Assembly (NCBI GenBank): GCA_003988855.1
Contig: QYAI01000052.1
Location: 1-64,000 of the forward strand
Direction: 5' to 3'
From: Arachnopeziza araneosa
Lineage: Eukaryota; Ascomycota; Leotiomycetes; Helotiales; Arachnopezizaceae
DNA length: 64,000 bases
Shown here one piece after another: positions 1 to 12,630 of this stretch. Position 1 is the first letter of the stretch. Each line of letters starts with the position of its first letter. Position numbers and translations under genes: made by a program. Under the pieces are notes generated by a model. It searched no databases. It had not been told where the DNA came from and saw only the letters and a list, made by a program, of their open reading frames with translations.

Positions 1-172
1 CATTGATATTCTCTTCGTACCGATACATTGATTTATCTACTTGTTTCTTATTTGTTGTTTGCACTGGTTTATGGGCTCTTCTCACGCATACGTTGTTCAC
101 GTTCTGAGTTCTTTGCTCTGGTCGTTCTTCCGAAATATACTATCGAGAGCTAGCTGAGGGCTAACGAGATTC

Positions 173-1287
173 TTATTTTATTGGCTGCTCCTCTGCCCCT
201 CGTACAGTAGATAATTCTTTGAACAAGCGACTGACCAGGAAGATTGAGTGCGGAAAGCCAAGTCCCTGGCAATCACAGCGGAAATTGAAGGCGGAGTGAC
301 TGCTCCTACAAAAGCATCCCAGGAATTTGCTATTATAGCCGCGATCATCATGGGTTGTTCCTCTGGTCTGACAAATTCTCCCGAAGAGCATTCGATTGCG
401 ATCGTTAGTCCGGTCGCAAGTTGTGTCACGATGAGAAATTAGGGAGGTATTCTCGAGAATCCGTAGTTGAATTTCTTTTGGTAGATCAAGATACCGGAAT
501 GGTCGCAAAGCAGAAAACAATGGGCGGTGGGTAAGCTTCAAAGCCGTAATTTGCGTCAGGATTTGCAATTTTTCGTTGTACTCTCGAGCAAGTCGGAGTC
601 CACAATCTTGTAGTTTTTGTATCTGGAGTAAAGGTCTGACTATCATCTCAGCTGTTCCGAAATCTTTGCAATCGCAGAGAACATATAATGCCAGCTCGTC
701 AGGTCGCGCATTCGCAAACCGTGTACAGATCAGCTGCCATTAAAGGAAGACAGCTTTGAATGACACCAGTTCATAGCTTAACGGTATATCATGCTTCATA
801 GTGTTAAACGGGCTTGAAAGACTACGTATACGACAGCCATTGCCGCATCTGCGTTCTCTGGTACTACAACATTGGTAACCGCAACTGTTGAGATTAAGTC
901 ATATCACGAGAAACTTCATTTCTCGAGTAGTAGCGGCACTAAACCGCTCCAATGCTTTCAAACCTCGAAGAGCTGCTCGAGCAATTGCAAGGCGATTTTC
1001 GCCGTTAAAAATTCGTCTCAGCTCATCATGGACGCAGCGGCAAAGAGAGCTAGTGGCAGGGTGGGCAATCGGATGTCCCATGGGCTGAAATTCTCAATGC
1101 GTGTACCCAGTCTCTTTTTTGTGCTCCAGTAATTCATATCAATTGTCTTTCCAGCTACCATACCCGCTTCAAAGTAGATCTTACGACGAATTTGGTATGG
1201 TAGCTCGAGGAAATAACATCTTTTGTCAGGCGAGGTCTTTTTAATCGAAATTCGAGGGAAGAACAAGGTTATTTTTTGCTGGCTCAT
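173..1287 (-). pseudogene. F-box family protein, inactivated
   Basis: The minus strand encodes remnants of a fungal F-box-type protein. An ATG at 1287-1285 opens a frame containing FLELPYQIRRKIYFEAGMV, which resembles the F-box-like start of many Leotiomycete proteins. Near 1040-1060 the reading shifts frame and continues as VHDELRRIFNGENRLAIAR. A TGA at 899-901 interrupts the phrase MKFLVI/LNLNSCGYQCC. Another stop lies just before WQLICTRFANARPDELALY, and the last segment (646 to 173) carries a second F-box-like phrase, FRYLDLPKEIQLRILENTSL, then a Cys-rich stretch GCFCRSSHSAFNFRCDC. One frameshift and at least two stops make a working product unlikely. The family is recognised from these phrases only. 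Intact relatives usually have several hundred residues and no known substrate. The C-terminal limit is uncertain and the remnant may extend left of 173. Confidence 0.7.
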
Positions 1288-1857
1288 GGTGTGAGATATG
1301 TCGTGGAGCTTGTACCTTCGGTCAGTCGTCGTCAGCTGATAAAGGGGGGAAAATATTTTATCTTAAAGACTTCCAAGGCGCCAAGACTGCTGACACCTGT
1401 ATGATCAGTGTTGTTTCGTCTCACTTATCGTCAAGAGCCTTTAAAGATAGAGACGTAGACTCTGATAACAGTAGTGATGTGGATATTGTATAATTATCAA
1501 GAGGGAGAAGTAGTGGTTCTGGCTGCCTAACTATCTAGGGTACCAACGCTGTACCAAAACGATGTACACCATTGGTAAACAGCTGCCACATCGTACTTTA
1601 AAAATAAAAAGTGCCAAAACAATATATCGAATCGAAATCGAAATATAGGATAATTGATTGAATAAGTGATGGTTTATTCACGTGCAACGATTGGCGTTAT
1701 GAGGGAATAGTGTTGTAATCCCTCCTCTTCAAGATAAACATTATGGCAGAAGCAATTAGACAAAAATCAAATTGGTCCGATTTATGATAAATTGACCCCA
1801 TTCTATACACCATATTTCTTCCGTAATGAGCAGCCTATCCAGACTCCCTTTAAAAGT
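1288..1857. other. intergenic, nothing recognised
   Basis: AT-rich spacer between two dead minus-strand genes. I see no ORF, repeat or RNA gene here. Confidence 0.5.
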
Positions 1858-4800
1858 TCAAGAATAAACTTTCCTCGTCTCATTCCAGGTTGGTTGCAAG
1901 TAGTTCCAGTCCCTGTCAAACCTGAAATCCGTCCGATACTTGCCATAATTGAACAACTTGATATCATTCAACTTCGCCCCAGCATCCGTCATTGACCAAA
2001 TACTCACCGCTAAAGTATTCGACCCACTGTTATTAATAATTCCCGGCGGCACCGGAAACCTTGTTTGCGGTCCAATATGTGGCACAAATTTTCCATACTG
2101 ATACTCGTTTACTCAAATCATAACCCGTGCTACGGTCCCTGAGGGAGCACTAAGCTCGATTCCAAGTGGCACGTCAAGATCTGAATCGATATTCAGATCA
2201 AAAGTGGTGATGTAAAACTCAACTCTTGAGGTATTGAGGCTAATAAGAGGCGAAGTGTGACCAAATATTGAATCGGGAGGGGAGAAAGAAGGCAAGTGCC
2301 AGCCGAGACGCTCGCAATAAAGGCCGCCTTCGTTCATGGGACCCCGGACGGGATCGATATTCGCTGAGGTGCCTGCATTTCCCTGGATCTTCCAAAGAGT
2401 AAAGCCAGTGTTTTTGGTTGAAGAAGAGGGAAGGAGAGAGGCTCTAAGGATGCCACGCGGATTGGCGACCCCCTTCGCGTTGGAGGTTTCGTCGTGGCCG
2501 TGATAATCAACTAGGACCGTTATGACATTATTCTTTGCTTGGAGAGCCGATATGGGCAGGGACAGAATTGCTGATGTGGTTGTCAGAGAACTATTTCCAA
2601 CACTCCCTCCAATCAAGACTCTATTAAGCTAAGCGTTCCAGCCAAATGCCAGCCCTCCTGAGCATGTGATATTCACAAATGTGAAGTCTTGGCTGTCAAA
2701 GTACCCACGATAAACCTTCGTGCCTGCATAGTACCCGTAGTCACTTGAAAAGAGGACTGGGAGGGTAAGTGGTGCAATTAGACTAAGCGTTGCAGTCTTG
2801 TTACACACAGCCCACGCGGAGTCGTCGTATGTTGGGTCCTTTTCTGGCAACGAGTTTGCTGAGCGCCAGTTTACGAGCAATGGGAGCGAGACTGTTCGAT
2901 TTTCAGCACCGGGTATCTTTGCTGTATATGAGCCATAGGCTGTTCTGACGGCGTCTATTGGAAGGCCGTTCCAGATGATCGTCTGAATAGGAGATGCTGT
3001 GAATGCTTCGATAGTTGTGGCGTTGTCATTGTCGCCTGAAATATACAGTGTCTCTTGAGAAATATTCGCGCTTCGAACAAGATAAGGTCCGAGAATGAAT
3101 ATCTGCCTATCAGGTTTGACATCCGGAGTATTGGATGTTAATAAAGCCCAGAATTTCCATGCTGTCTTTTGCTCCAGGAGGTAGATTATAAGATTATCTT
3201 GCTTTAGTACAGTCTGATCTGAAGTCTGAGTGTATTTGATTGTTGTGGTGCTCCCAGAAATAGACACTGAGTAGGGCGAGGTTCTATATGTAGTAAAGGT
3301 GGCGTTTTTAGGCAGATTCTTGATTGAAAATTGGCCGATTTGGCCTCTTTCAATGTAAAGAACCAGTACTTCAGCAGAACCGAAGATGCCATATGTAAGA
3401 ACATCAGCAGAAGAGTACAATAGAGTATTATTTCCAAATGAGTAATCCGTGATCAAGATCTTGCTTTGACGTCCATTCAATGTGATGTTTGGAACTGTAA
3501 TCACACCTTCTGATGTGTTGAGGCTAGCACTGAAAGTTGTGGAAGTCTGGGACTTAGTATTGGCTTGTTGAACTATGTAGAAGCCGGCATCAGTCTCTGG
3601 GTTACGGATCTCCCAAGTCCATATATTGTGCGTAGACACCTATCACATATTAGCAGGAACGGCAAGCATTTTGAAGCATCTTTACAGCATAGCTAGTCCT
3701 ATTCCCAATCATTTGAGTCTTCAGCAGATCATTTGAGACTCGTGTAAATAAACTAACGAGTTTCGTTTGATATAATTTATCCTGGATCTGTCTTGTCTCT
3801 CTTAAAGAAGCCGAGTAATCATAACTAGTATAAACAACTAAGGCAGCGGCTTTGAGAGATTAGCATAATCTTGCTTATACAATAGGTGTACCAACAATGT
3901 CCCTAGTTCGTTCCACCCCACACCATATATATATCTCATCAACGTCGCTCTTTGCCCAATGTTATTCTTATAGAACACATCTGCGAAAGCTGGGTCATGT
4001 TCCGCTGTACAATCATCATAAAAGCTCCCTCCTCATGGCGTGAAATAGCCACCTTCAAACTCTGGGAAGAAAGTTGGCTGCGTAGTTGAAGAGTTGGCGA
4101 ACCATTAGAAATAGTTCCTGACGACGTTGAAGCCGGTGTTTGAGTTCGTGCACGAGAGACCGCCAGGATAGTTGTCTAGACCGTATACCTTCACTGCGCC
4201 TCCGACATCCTCGTAGTCGGTACTCCAGGAGATTGATCGCTCCCCCTTTTCATTACCTGTTAAGGGAATGGTGATTCCTGCGGCTCGGAAGGCGGTTTTG
4301 AGTTGTTCTATGTATATAACTAATGTGTTTTTAGCAGAATGCACCGTTTCTTGAAGTTCGTTCTCGATTTGAATGAGTATCACAGGCTACTAAGAAATTA
4401 AAAAAAGCTTTGACTAGTAAAAAGGGAGTTTACTCCTCCTTTCGTGATTTCGTTAGCAGCTATAATTGCCCCAATCATCTCTACCCAAGATGACCATGCT
4501 TGTTGAAAGGTGGCATCGCTTGTTCTAAGTTTGCCCATACTTCCATCTGAACCCCGAAGAGCGAGGCCTCCGCCATTGGTTTCTGCATTGCAATAGGGTC
4601 CAGGTCAAGCAATGACCCATAGTCCAGCTTCTTTGACATAATCTAGGGCTCGCTGGACATTCTTGCCGGACGTCTCAAAATCGAATACTCCTTTGGATGC
4701 TGAGTGGTATGACCAGAACAAATAAATGCTAGTATAATTAGTAGCTGAGCGAATGAGGCACCAAATACGATACCTAACTGTATTCAACCCTGCAGCTTTG

Positions 4801-5099
4801 TATTTATGGAAGATATCCTACCGATATGTGAGTCTCTTGCTGTGTATGAAATGCATCAACAAATCTTACCAGCCACATCTCCGGAACAGGCATACGCTGA
4901 TAATGAAACTCTCCAGAACTTGCCAAGTCAATAAATTACATTCTCAGATGTAGTGGGGAGCATACAAGATAAAAACTCTACTATTGTTAACGATTAAGCT
5001 GTACTGATCCCATTGTACCACATCCGTAAGGCCATCATTTGTAGCATTACTCCTGCACAGCAGCGTGAGGAGTAGCGCCACCAAAACAAAGACATGCAT
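1858..5099 (-). pseudogene. secreted beta-galactosidase (GH35), inactivated by stop codons
   Basis: Full-length remnant of a roughly 1,000-residue extracellular GH35 beta-galactosidase, which would remove terminal beta-galactose from plant cell-wall polymers. The ATG at 5099 opens a signal-peptide-like start (MHVFVLVALLLTLLC). It continues with VQWDQYSLIVNN, GEFHYQRMPVPEMWL and IYLFWSYHSASKGVFDF, the acid/base motif LIQIENE, and the nucleophile-region motif FFPEFEGG. The C-terminal jelly-roll phrases are HIGPQTRFPVPPGI and PTWNETRKVYS. Introns are preserved, for example near 4820-4870. Five in-frame stops break it: TGA 4605-4607 (Arg of ARPGPYCNAE), TAA 4105-4107, TGA 4033-4035 (Trp of TPWGG), TAG 2629-2631 (Trp of GWNAW) and TGA 2113-2115. 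Each is one C-to-T or G-to-A change from the expected codon. Family assignment is firm. Inactivity is firm unless these are assembly errors. Confidence 0.88.
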
Positions 5100-6086
5100 T
5101 TTGGAGATGAATCTAAAATTTCATAGCATTTTCATCTCAATGTCAAAGACTTATATGCTCATCGTTCAAGAATAAAAAATAACCCCCTCCCCCACCTCGT
5201 CATAAAGTAAAGTTCTGGGTTCCTAGCTTTTATGCCCCACAAAGAGAGGGGTCGTGGACAAATATCTTCCAGCAATCGTACCAGATTTATTTTGTTATAT
5301 TCTGCCTAAATCGACTTGAAGGACTGCAGCTTAACTGAAACTCGTTCTTAAAAAATGTTAAAGACTTAGCAGAATTCAATCGCGCTATTCTTAATGACCT
5401 TGGGGGAAATACCTACCGAGCTCCAGATCCGAGCTCCAGATATCAGTTTTACTTTCTCTATAAGCGAATCGTTTTCCCTGGTATATTGAAGTCAAACTTA
5501 GCCGTAAAGAAGTTTTAGGAATTCCATAGATCATTAATGTTCAGTCGATAAATCTTTCTTTCTATATATTATACGTCATCTTAGCTACGCCAGAATATCA
5601 AATTTTCATTTTGACACAGCCCTAGAACTCTTATTGTACGATGTCTAAGACAATACGTGCGGTGCCAATGAAAACAAATTATCAATCACTCAAAGTAGAG
5701 ATTGTGATGAAATTACTGACGCATTCTAGGCCTGATTTGACAACGAGACCAATACTAGACATGATGATGAAGGATGAAATGGAGACAGATAACGAAACCC
5801 AACTTGGCACTGGAATAAAAAGTTTCTACTCATCGCAGATACCGCAACTCAAAAGCGTCTTGATCATCCTTCGAAATCAAACAAAACAAACAAGTTCATT
5901 TCGGAAGGTTTAGCAAGGAAAGAATAACATCAATTCAATTTCTACCTAAAACCCTAAATATCCCATGCAAGCGAGTGTAAAATTTCAGCTCGCCTATCCC
6001 CAGAGAAAATAAACGAAAAGCCCAAGTAATCAAACAAACAAAAAACACCAAAGCCCAACGAGGCATGCTAAGGAATCAACAGCTAC
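5100..6086. other. intergenic, no supported gene
   Basis: AT-rich spacer. It contains a 90-codon plus-strand ORF at 5641-5913 with no recognisable motif, which I do not call. Nothing else stands out. Confidence 0.45.
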
Positions 6087-9000
6087 TTAAACCTCCCGAG
6101 GAATATGGATCCCTGCTCCACCAAGATTGACTCCAACGCCACCCGAACCAACATTGACATTCACTCCCTGACCTGGATTTGCGCCTGTTCCGACTCCTAC
6201 GTGAGCATTGGCGCCTCCTTGTCCAGCATTTGCACCTGCCCCAGCGTCGGCCCCTGTTCCTCCTGGTCCAGCGCCGACATTCGCACCTGCGCCTATGCCT
6301 TGAGGAGTTGTTCCCACGCCGGCGTGTGCGCCGACTCCGGTTCCATCTGTACCGACTCCTACGTTCACATTTATGCCTGTATTGGCGTTGCCTCCATGAC
6401 CTGGTCCACCAGCTGCTGAGCCAGCTCCTGCACCTCCGTTTGCTGGCACTCCATTCGCTGGGCCAGGACCGCCAGAACCACCATTTCCTCCAGGTCCTCC
6501 ATTTGCAGGGCTTCCGTTTCCAGAGCCTGGACCTGGAGTACCACCATTTCCTGGCACTCCATTTGCAGGGCCTGGACCGCCAGAACCGCCATTTCCTGGT
6601 CCTCCGTTGGCAGGACCTGGGCCTCCAGCACCACCAGTTGCCGGGCCCTGGCTCCCGGGGCCATCATGCGTTGGACCGTCACCATTGCCTCCAGGGGTTT
6701 GACCATGACCTGGGCCTCCATCAGTTGGTCCTTGGTTCCCAGGACCACTGTTCGCCGGACCGTCACCATTGCCTCCAGGAGCTTGACCATGACCTCCAAC
6801 ACCTGGGCCCCCATCAGTTGGTCCTTGGTTCCCAGGACCACTGTTCGCCGGACCATCACCAGAGCCTCCAGGGGCTTGACCATGACCTCCAGCACCCGGA
6901 CCCCCATCAGTTGGTCCAGGGCTCCCAGGGCCATCATTCGCAGGACCGTCACCATTAACTCCCGTGTTTGGACCATGACCTCCGCTACCTCCTGGCCCTT
7001 GAGTATCTGGCCCGCCATTTTGGTTGAGAGGACCTCCTAGGCCACCAGCACCTCCCCAACTGCCTGGCCCATATCCGCATCCTGGTTGCCAACCGCTTCC
7101 ACCTCCGGAGCATGCGCTTGTATCAACGCAGATAGACTTTTTCCAACAACAAACTGCAACACAGCGCATGTCCTTAGCATACCTCCGACCATCAGCTTTA
7201 CAGTCTGAAGTTGTGTTGCATTCAATGCCAGAAAAGTCGGGGCTTCCAGAGCCATAATTAGAATGCGGGCCATTGGACTGATACTGTTGGTTATTTGGAT
7301 ATTGCTGTTGGCCATTAGGTGATTGATGACCATTGGGGGATTGCTGGCCATTAGGTGATTGTTGATCTCCTTTCGGGAACCCCGGTGAATTATCACCAAG
7401 AGCCCCATTTGTTAAATCGTTGAAGATGCTGTCGCCAATCCGGTCAGAGGGGTCTTGAGCGTCTCGTTTATATCCCCTATGGCAGACGTTAGCATCTTCT
7501 GGTGCTGGACCAGCATAATCGTCAGTCCCGTACCCATGGGCTCCTTCTTGATAGTCTCCTATCAGTAAGTTAGTATGTAAGCCTAACTTTGTTTTCACCC
7601 AGAAGATCCGAGCGCGCAAGTCATTTTTTTCGTTTCAGAGTGCTCCCGAAACAACCTACAAGCACTTGTTTCGGAGAGGGGAATTGATGAGAGAGCTTAC
7701 CTCCTTGGATCCATGATTCAGGCTGACCCCATTCACCTGAGCCCCATCCACCTGAGCCTCCGCCGCCACTCCAGCTTGGATTGCCTCCATCCCAATCATT
7801 TCCGCCATTCCAGCCATTCCAACCATTATTTCCATTGTTGCCATTATTGCCATTGTTGCCATTGTTGCCATTGTTGCCATTATTGCCATTGTTGCCATTC
7901 CATCCATTATTGCCATTTAGACCGTTTAGACCGTTTTGCCCATTTTGACCATTTTGACCATTCAGGCCATTTTGTCCGTTCTGGCCATTGAGCCCGTTGA
8001 ATCCATTGAAGCCATTGAGTCCATTGAGCCCGTTATTTCCATTGTTGCCATTCCAGCTACCTTCTCATTAGCACTGCCAATAGCTGCAATCTGCTAAGAA
8101 GCTTGAAACTTACCCGTTATTGCCATTCCATCCGTTGTTCCCATTCCATCTGCTCTCTGATTAGTGCTCCTCATAGTGGAATTGTGACAAGTTCGAAGCC
8201 TTACCCATTGTTTCCATTCCACCCATTAGGGCCATTATTGCCAGACCACCCATTGCCGCCATTCCCTCCTTCTGGTCCATTGTTCCAGCCGCTGCCAAAG
8301 GGTCCTTCACCCTCGCCGAATCCTCCACGGTTTTGACCCTCACCCTCACCGAATCCTCCATGGCTTTGACCCTCGCCGGGTCCGGACTGACCTGGAAAAC
8401 CTCCATGATTTGGCTGATTTCCCGTAGGAGAGTTGCCTCCAAATTGTCCAGAAATCCCGGCACCTATTCCAAAGCCCCCAATATTCAATCCGGCTCCTAA
8501 GCCGACTCCATTTCCGTTATTTCCAGTTCCTCCGCCAAAAATTCCGTTAGATCCAGTTCCACCGAAGATGCCGTCACCTAGGCCAGAACCTGCAGACCCA
8601 AAACCTCCTAAACCAGTGTTTCCTTGACCAATATTCCCAATGCCGTTGCCACCAGTGTTTCCGAAGCCCGGAATTCCTTGGCCATTGTTTCCCGACCCAA
8701 AACCTCCTGAGCCAGTGTCTCCGTGGTCATTACTTCCTAGACCAGCGTTGCTTGACCCTGTGTTTCCGAAGCCCGTAATTCCCTGGCCAATATTCCCGAT
8801 GCCATTGCCATTGCCGCCAGCCCCAGTGTTTCCGAATCCCGCAATTCCTTGGCCAGTATTTCCGAGTCCATTGCTAGCACTCCCAGTGTTTCCGAAGCCC
8901 GCAATTCCTTGGCCAGTGCCACCAGTCCCAATGTTTCCGAAACCAGGATCTCCGGAACCTGTATTCCCTTGGCCTTGGATTCCATTTGTTGCTCCTCCTG

Positions 9001-10952
9001 ACCCCAAAAGTCCAGAATTTGCAATGCTAGGTTGGGAAGCTCGAGCTATGCCTCCACCAGCGCCTCCGAGAGCCCCCGCAATGCTATTTGCAGGAACATT
9101 GAAGATGCCGTTACCGCCATTGAAGGCATTGCCAGCGCCGGTTGGAATTGTATTGGCAGCGCTTTTGGGAAGATTTGCGATGCCGCCTGGTGCAGTTGGA
9201 CCTGCGTTCGTGTTAGCATCGAAAGCGCCCGAGCCTCGAACAGAACTGGATGTAGAAGTCGAGATGCCCGTGATTCTGGGGAAAGATCCAACAGAGGAGC
9301 TACTGAAACTACTACTTATAGATCCAATAGAGGAGCTAGTGAAAGGACTACTTGTAGATCCAACAGAGGAGCTTAAAGTACTTCTTGTAGATCCAATAAA
9401 GAAACTGCTTGAGGAAGTACTCGTGATTCGTGAACTGAAGCTGCTACTGCCACTAGGTCCAGCAGATGAACCTGAATTAGAGCTCGTGAGCACCACAGAG
9501 GTTGAACTGCTTGAGACGACACTAGTGGAGCTGGTTGAGCTTAAGATACTCGATGTTGTGGATGAAGTAATGGGTTGCAAGAACCCTGCTGCTTGAGCAC
9601 TGGAACTCGAGCTTGTTCCACTTGATCGATGGACCGAAGAAGATGACGTACCAGCATTCCCACGGCCAATGCCTACACCTGGAGCGCCACCTGCCACTCT
9701 GGTAGGACCAGCAGCCCCGAGTTGGTCGTTGGGAACTGTATTGGCGCCGAAGCCTGGAGCTCCTCCTGCTCCTCCTTGATTCCCAATACCAGAGCCGCCG
9801 ATTCCTTGATTCCCACCGCCATTTCCAAATCCAGAACCCTGGCGTCTTTGATGACTAGGACCTTGCCCATAATTCCTCCCTTGTGACCAATCGGTTGGCC
9901 CATTGTCAGACCAACCACCACCCCAGCTAGTAGGGTCTTGATAGCAAACACTGTTGCCTTCTACATCAACACCGCAGATGCAATTCTCGACGCCGTTACA
10001 CTGGCTCGGCGAGAAGCAATTCCCTGGAACACAGGTCGTAGGTGTTGGTTCACCTTGAACACAATACCTATTTTGGTCAATAAACGAGCAATTACATGTC
10101 ATCAAAAAACTTACGAATTGCCCTTTGTGAGTCCAGGTGTGTTACCTCCACGTTTGGAAGTTGATCCACATTTTGCACCAGGATTGAGGCTTTGGAAATA
10201 ATCGGAACTGATACTATACTGATTTTCAATAGAATCGCAAGTGTCATATTTCCCAGCAACAGCCCATGTACAACATTTTGAACAAACATTGTCGTCCGTC
10301 TGTGTTGGGGGTTTGATGGGTGTACAGGCCGGATCAGCAGTTCCTTCAACGCAATATCTATCATCATCAGTGAGGAATTCCCAAAGTTTTAAAGAACATA
10401 CGAGACACCATTAAGAAGGCTTCCTGGGCAGGTGAGTGTCGGATTCAAAGCTGTTAGCTCACCCTCTGTGATATCATAGTCGATTCCGGTCTGCTCGCAA
10501 GTGGAACCAAGTTGAGCCTTAAACCATTTACAGCACTGGCTTGAGGCACCTAAAGCAGTTGTCTTTGGTGGCGCAACTGTTGCGCAAGTCGAGACCGATG
10601 GTGAAGCACTATAAGCTTTAGTGTCGTGTCATTGGATCAAGGGTCAACCTTACGTTATTGTGGTTTCCTGAGTTGTTGTGGATACGGTTGTGGAAATTTC
10701 AGTTGTAGTTTCAGATACAGTAGACGTAGAAGTCACAGTGGTGGTGATACAGCAAGGTGCCGATGTGATTGTAATATCTTCGCATCCATCGTTTGTAATG
10801 ATCGTATTAGTTTTAACACAAGTTTCAATGACTTTGGGATATTCAACAAAAGTATAAATTACACACTGATCTATCACTTGTTGAGCAATGAGATCATCTG
10901 CATGAGACACCACCCACAGCAGGGAGGGGACGAGAAGATTTAGACGAAACAT
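6087..10952 (-). CDS. secreted LysM-like protein with giant Gly/Asn/Ser-rich repeat tail
   Basis: Seven exons on the minus strand: 10952-10654, 10608-10402, 10357-10115, 10067-8205, 8149-8114, 8056-7701 and 7558-6087. All introns have GT...AG ends and phases agree, giving 1,491 residues. The start is a signal peptide ([18 protein letters not shown]), then a Cys-containing head and a Thr/Ser stretch. Two LysM-like modules follow: [15 protein letters not shown]...[21 protein letters not shown] and [13 protein letters not shown]...LNPGAKCGS...YCVQG. They share the C-C-W, LNP and YCV signatures of fungal LysM domains, which bind chitin. A Cys-rich segment ([19 protein letters not shown]), a poly-Ser region, [14 protein letters not shown] repeats, NGNNGWNG repeats, another Cys cluster ([13 protein letters not shown]) and a final [13 protein letters not shown] region follow. 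The likely site is the cell wall or outside the cell. Most LysM effectors are far shorter, so a structural wall or adhesive role is an alternative. Function is inferred. Confidence 0.82.
7830..7906 (-). repeat. in-frame AAYAATGGC 9-bp tandem repeat encoding N-N-G
   Basis: Coding microsatellite inside exon 6 of the LysM-like gene. Near-perfect 9-bp units alternate AAC/AAT-AATGGC and give a pure Asn-Asn-Gly tract. Its flanks are slower 6-9 bp variants (NGL, NGQ, NGF). Copy number is likely to vary between strains. Confidence 0.8.
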
Positions 10953-12630
10953 GTCGAGAGAATGACTGTTTGGTCTGCCGGTTTGAAATGAAAGAAAGGC
11001 AGCCTTTGCTTTATAGAATATGAAATTCAGAAGTGTAGAAATTCTCCAATTTTTATCGCGTCCATATTTCGAAGGGATTTGAAGATATGCAGATCAAATT
11101 CCAGTCGCGAAAAAAAAACAAGAGAAGAACGTACCGACCCCACTACGGAGATTGGAAAACGAGACTTGACCAGTATCATCAAGAACGAGATTACTCTCCA
11201 TATCTCGAGCTCAATTTCGCGTATTGAGAGGTTCAAATAAGACTCCGAGAAATGATGGCGGCTCTGGGCATGCGACCATTTACCAATCTTGCATGGGATT
11301 TTAGAATAGAGGGCGCCAAGATTGAGGGAATGTAACAAAGGCTTTAGACTAATGCATTGAATGAGGAAGGTTCCGTTAAACAAAGATCCTGATGGGACCT
11401 CATGGTCAGGCTGAAATCATTCGGTTTGAATACAGAACATCAAGCTAGCACAAGCTGAGATGGATCCATGTATCAAAGAACTCGTGCTCTCATTTTCCTG
11501 ATGAAAATTACCAAGACCTCAGCTTGAGTTCTGACCAATATTTGCTCCCTTCGACTCAAAAGGCTGGTCCAAAGAGGAGTTCTGCTTCTTGTATAGACTG
11601 GCGATTGAATCAAGAGCAGGTAGAGCCAATCTATCCAGATTATGAAGTTTAGAAAATCAAGCAAACTTCTCGGTCACCGCCTTATAAACAACTGGAAACA
11701 GGGTTTGAAGGAAGACCCATGCAAGGAAGGGAAGAGAGCTGATATACACGTGATATTGTGAGATGCCATTTTGAAAAGATCTGTTGGATTTTAATGAAAT
11801 TCATCATCATTCTGTCTTTCGTATGGTATTCTTAACTGTGACCAAAGAGAAGTGGATAGTGTTGCCTATCTCTGTCTCTAGGAGGAATGAGTTGATCGTG
11901 AGTCCGCGTTATAATCCTTCCTGTAAGTTTGGCTTCCTGGATTTGATTCTGTCGGGAATTGTAAAGCTGCGCAATTTGCAATCAAGGCAAGAGTCGTATG
12001 GACCTCAATTCGTGTTACTGGTGTCTTGTCAGGGACGGAAGAACGAAGATGTGTCTTTGCATGCGGCAGAATATTTCTTGCTTACATAAGCATTGCTTCG
12101 GCAAAATGACAGCGGCAAAAGAAATTCCGATTTTAAATGATATATCTTTCCGTCCATATTGAGCCGCAGCATTCAATTGATTTACAAGCGTATAAAAAAT
12201 CTTGGCCGGTAGTTCAGCCTGCGCTCTCAAGTACCGGAATACGTCATCCGCATCTTGCGCGGCTACTGGTTCCATCCCCAGACTTCTCCATCGGGGCTAA
12301 CCCTCATATTAATTCCAGTCCCGGATAAGTCTCAAGGCCAAAATCTACTCAAATTCTGTAAGCTAGAGGTTCAGGATGTGGGGCATCCTTGACTTTTGCC
12401 TCTTCCGTCTTGTATCCGGCGGAAATGGCGCTGAGGAAGTTGTCCTCGTGTCCTCCAGAAAATATGCACTACCAGAAGTCTGCCGGCGCCAAGAGAGACA
12501 CAGCAGTGCTGTCAAAATGGAATCTTTTGTTAAAAGTGGGAGATCTAAGCCTATTCATATATCATTCTTGTGAGACCTCATTCGATCTGAAAATGTAGCC
12601 CTCTCCTGATCTGTCCTCTCTCTCAAAGAG
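10953..12630. other. intergenic promoter region of two divergent secreted-protein genes
   Basis: About 1.7 kb separates the minus-strand LysM-like gene from the plus-strand GH92 gene. Several ORFs of 60-118 codons occur on both strands, some lacking ATG starts, and none shows a domain or splice-consistent extension. I see no RNA gene. It probably holds both promoters. Confidence 0.4.

Noticed and set aside
5641..5913. 90-codon plus-strand ORF
   Set aside because: Isolated, AT-rich, no motif, no splice extension; likely chance.
6179..6958. 259-codon plus-strand ORF opposite the LysM-like gene
   Set aside because: It is an antisense shadow of the Gly/Pro repeat exon. Composition mirrors the repeat and there is no ATG-led conserved domain.
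8640..9596. 318-codon plus-strand Pro-rich ORF
   Set aside because: Also a shadow of the GNTG/GQGI repeat exon on the minus strand, whose introns and LysM head support the minus reading.
11027..11383. 118-codon minus-strand ORF
   Set aside because: The first codon is TTG, not ATG, and no domain is seen.
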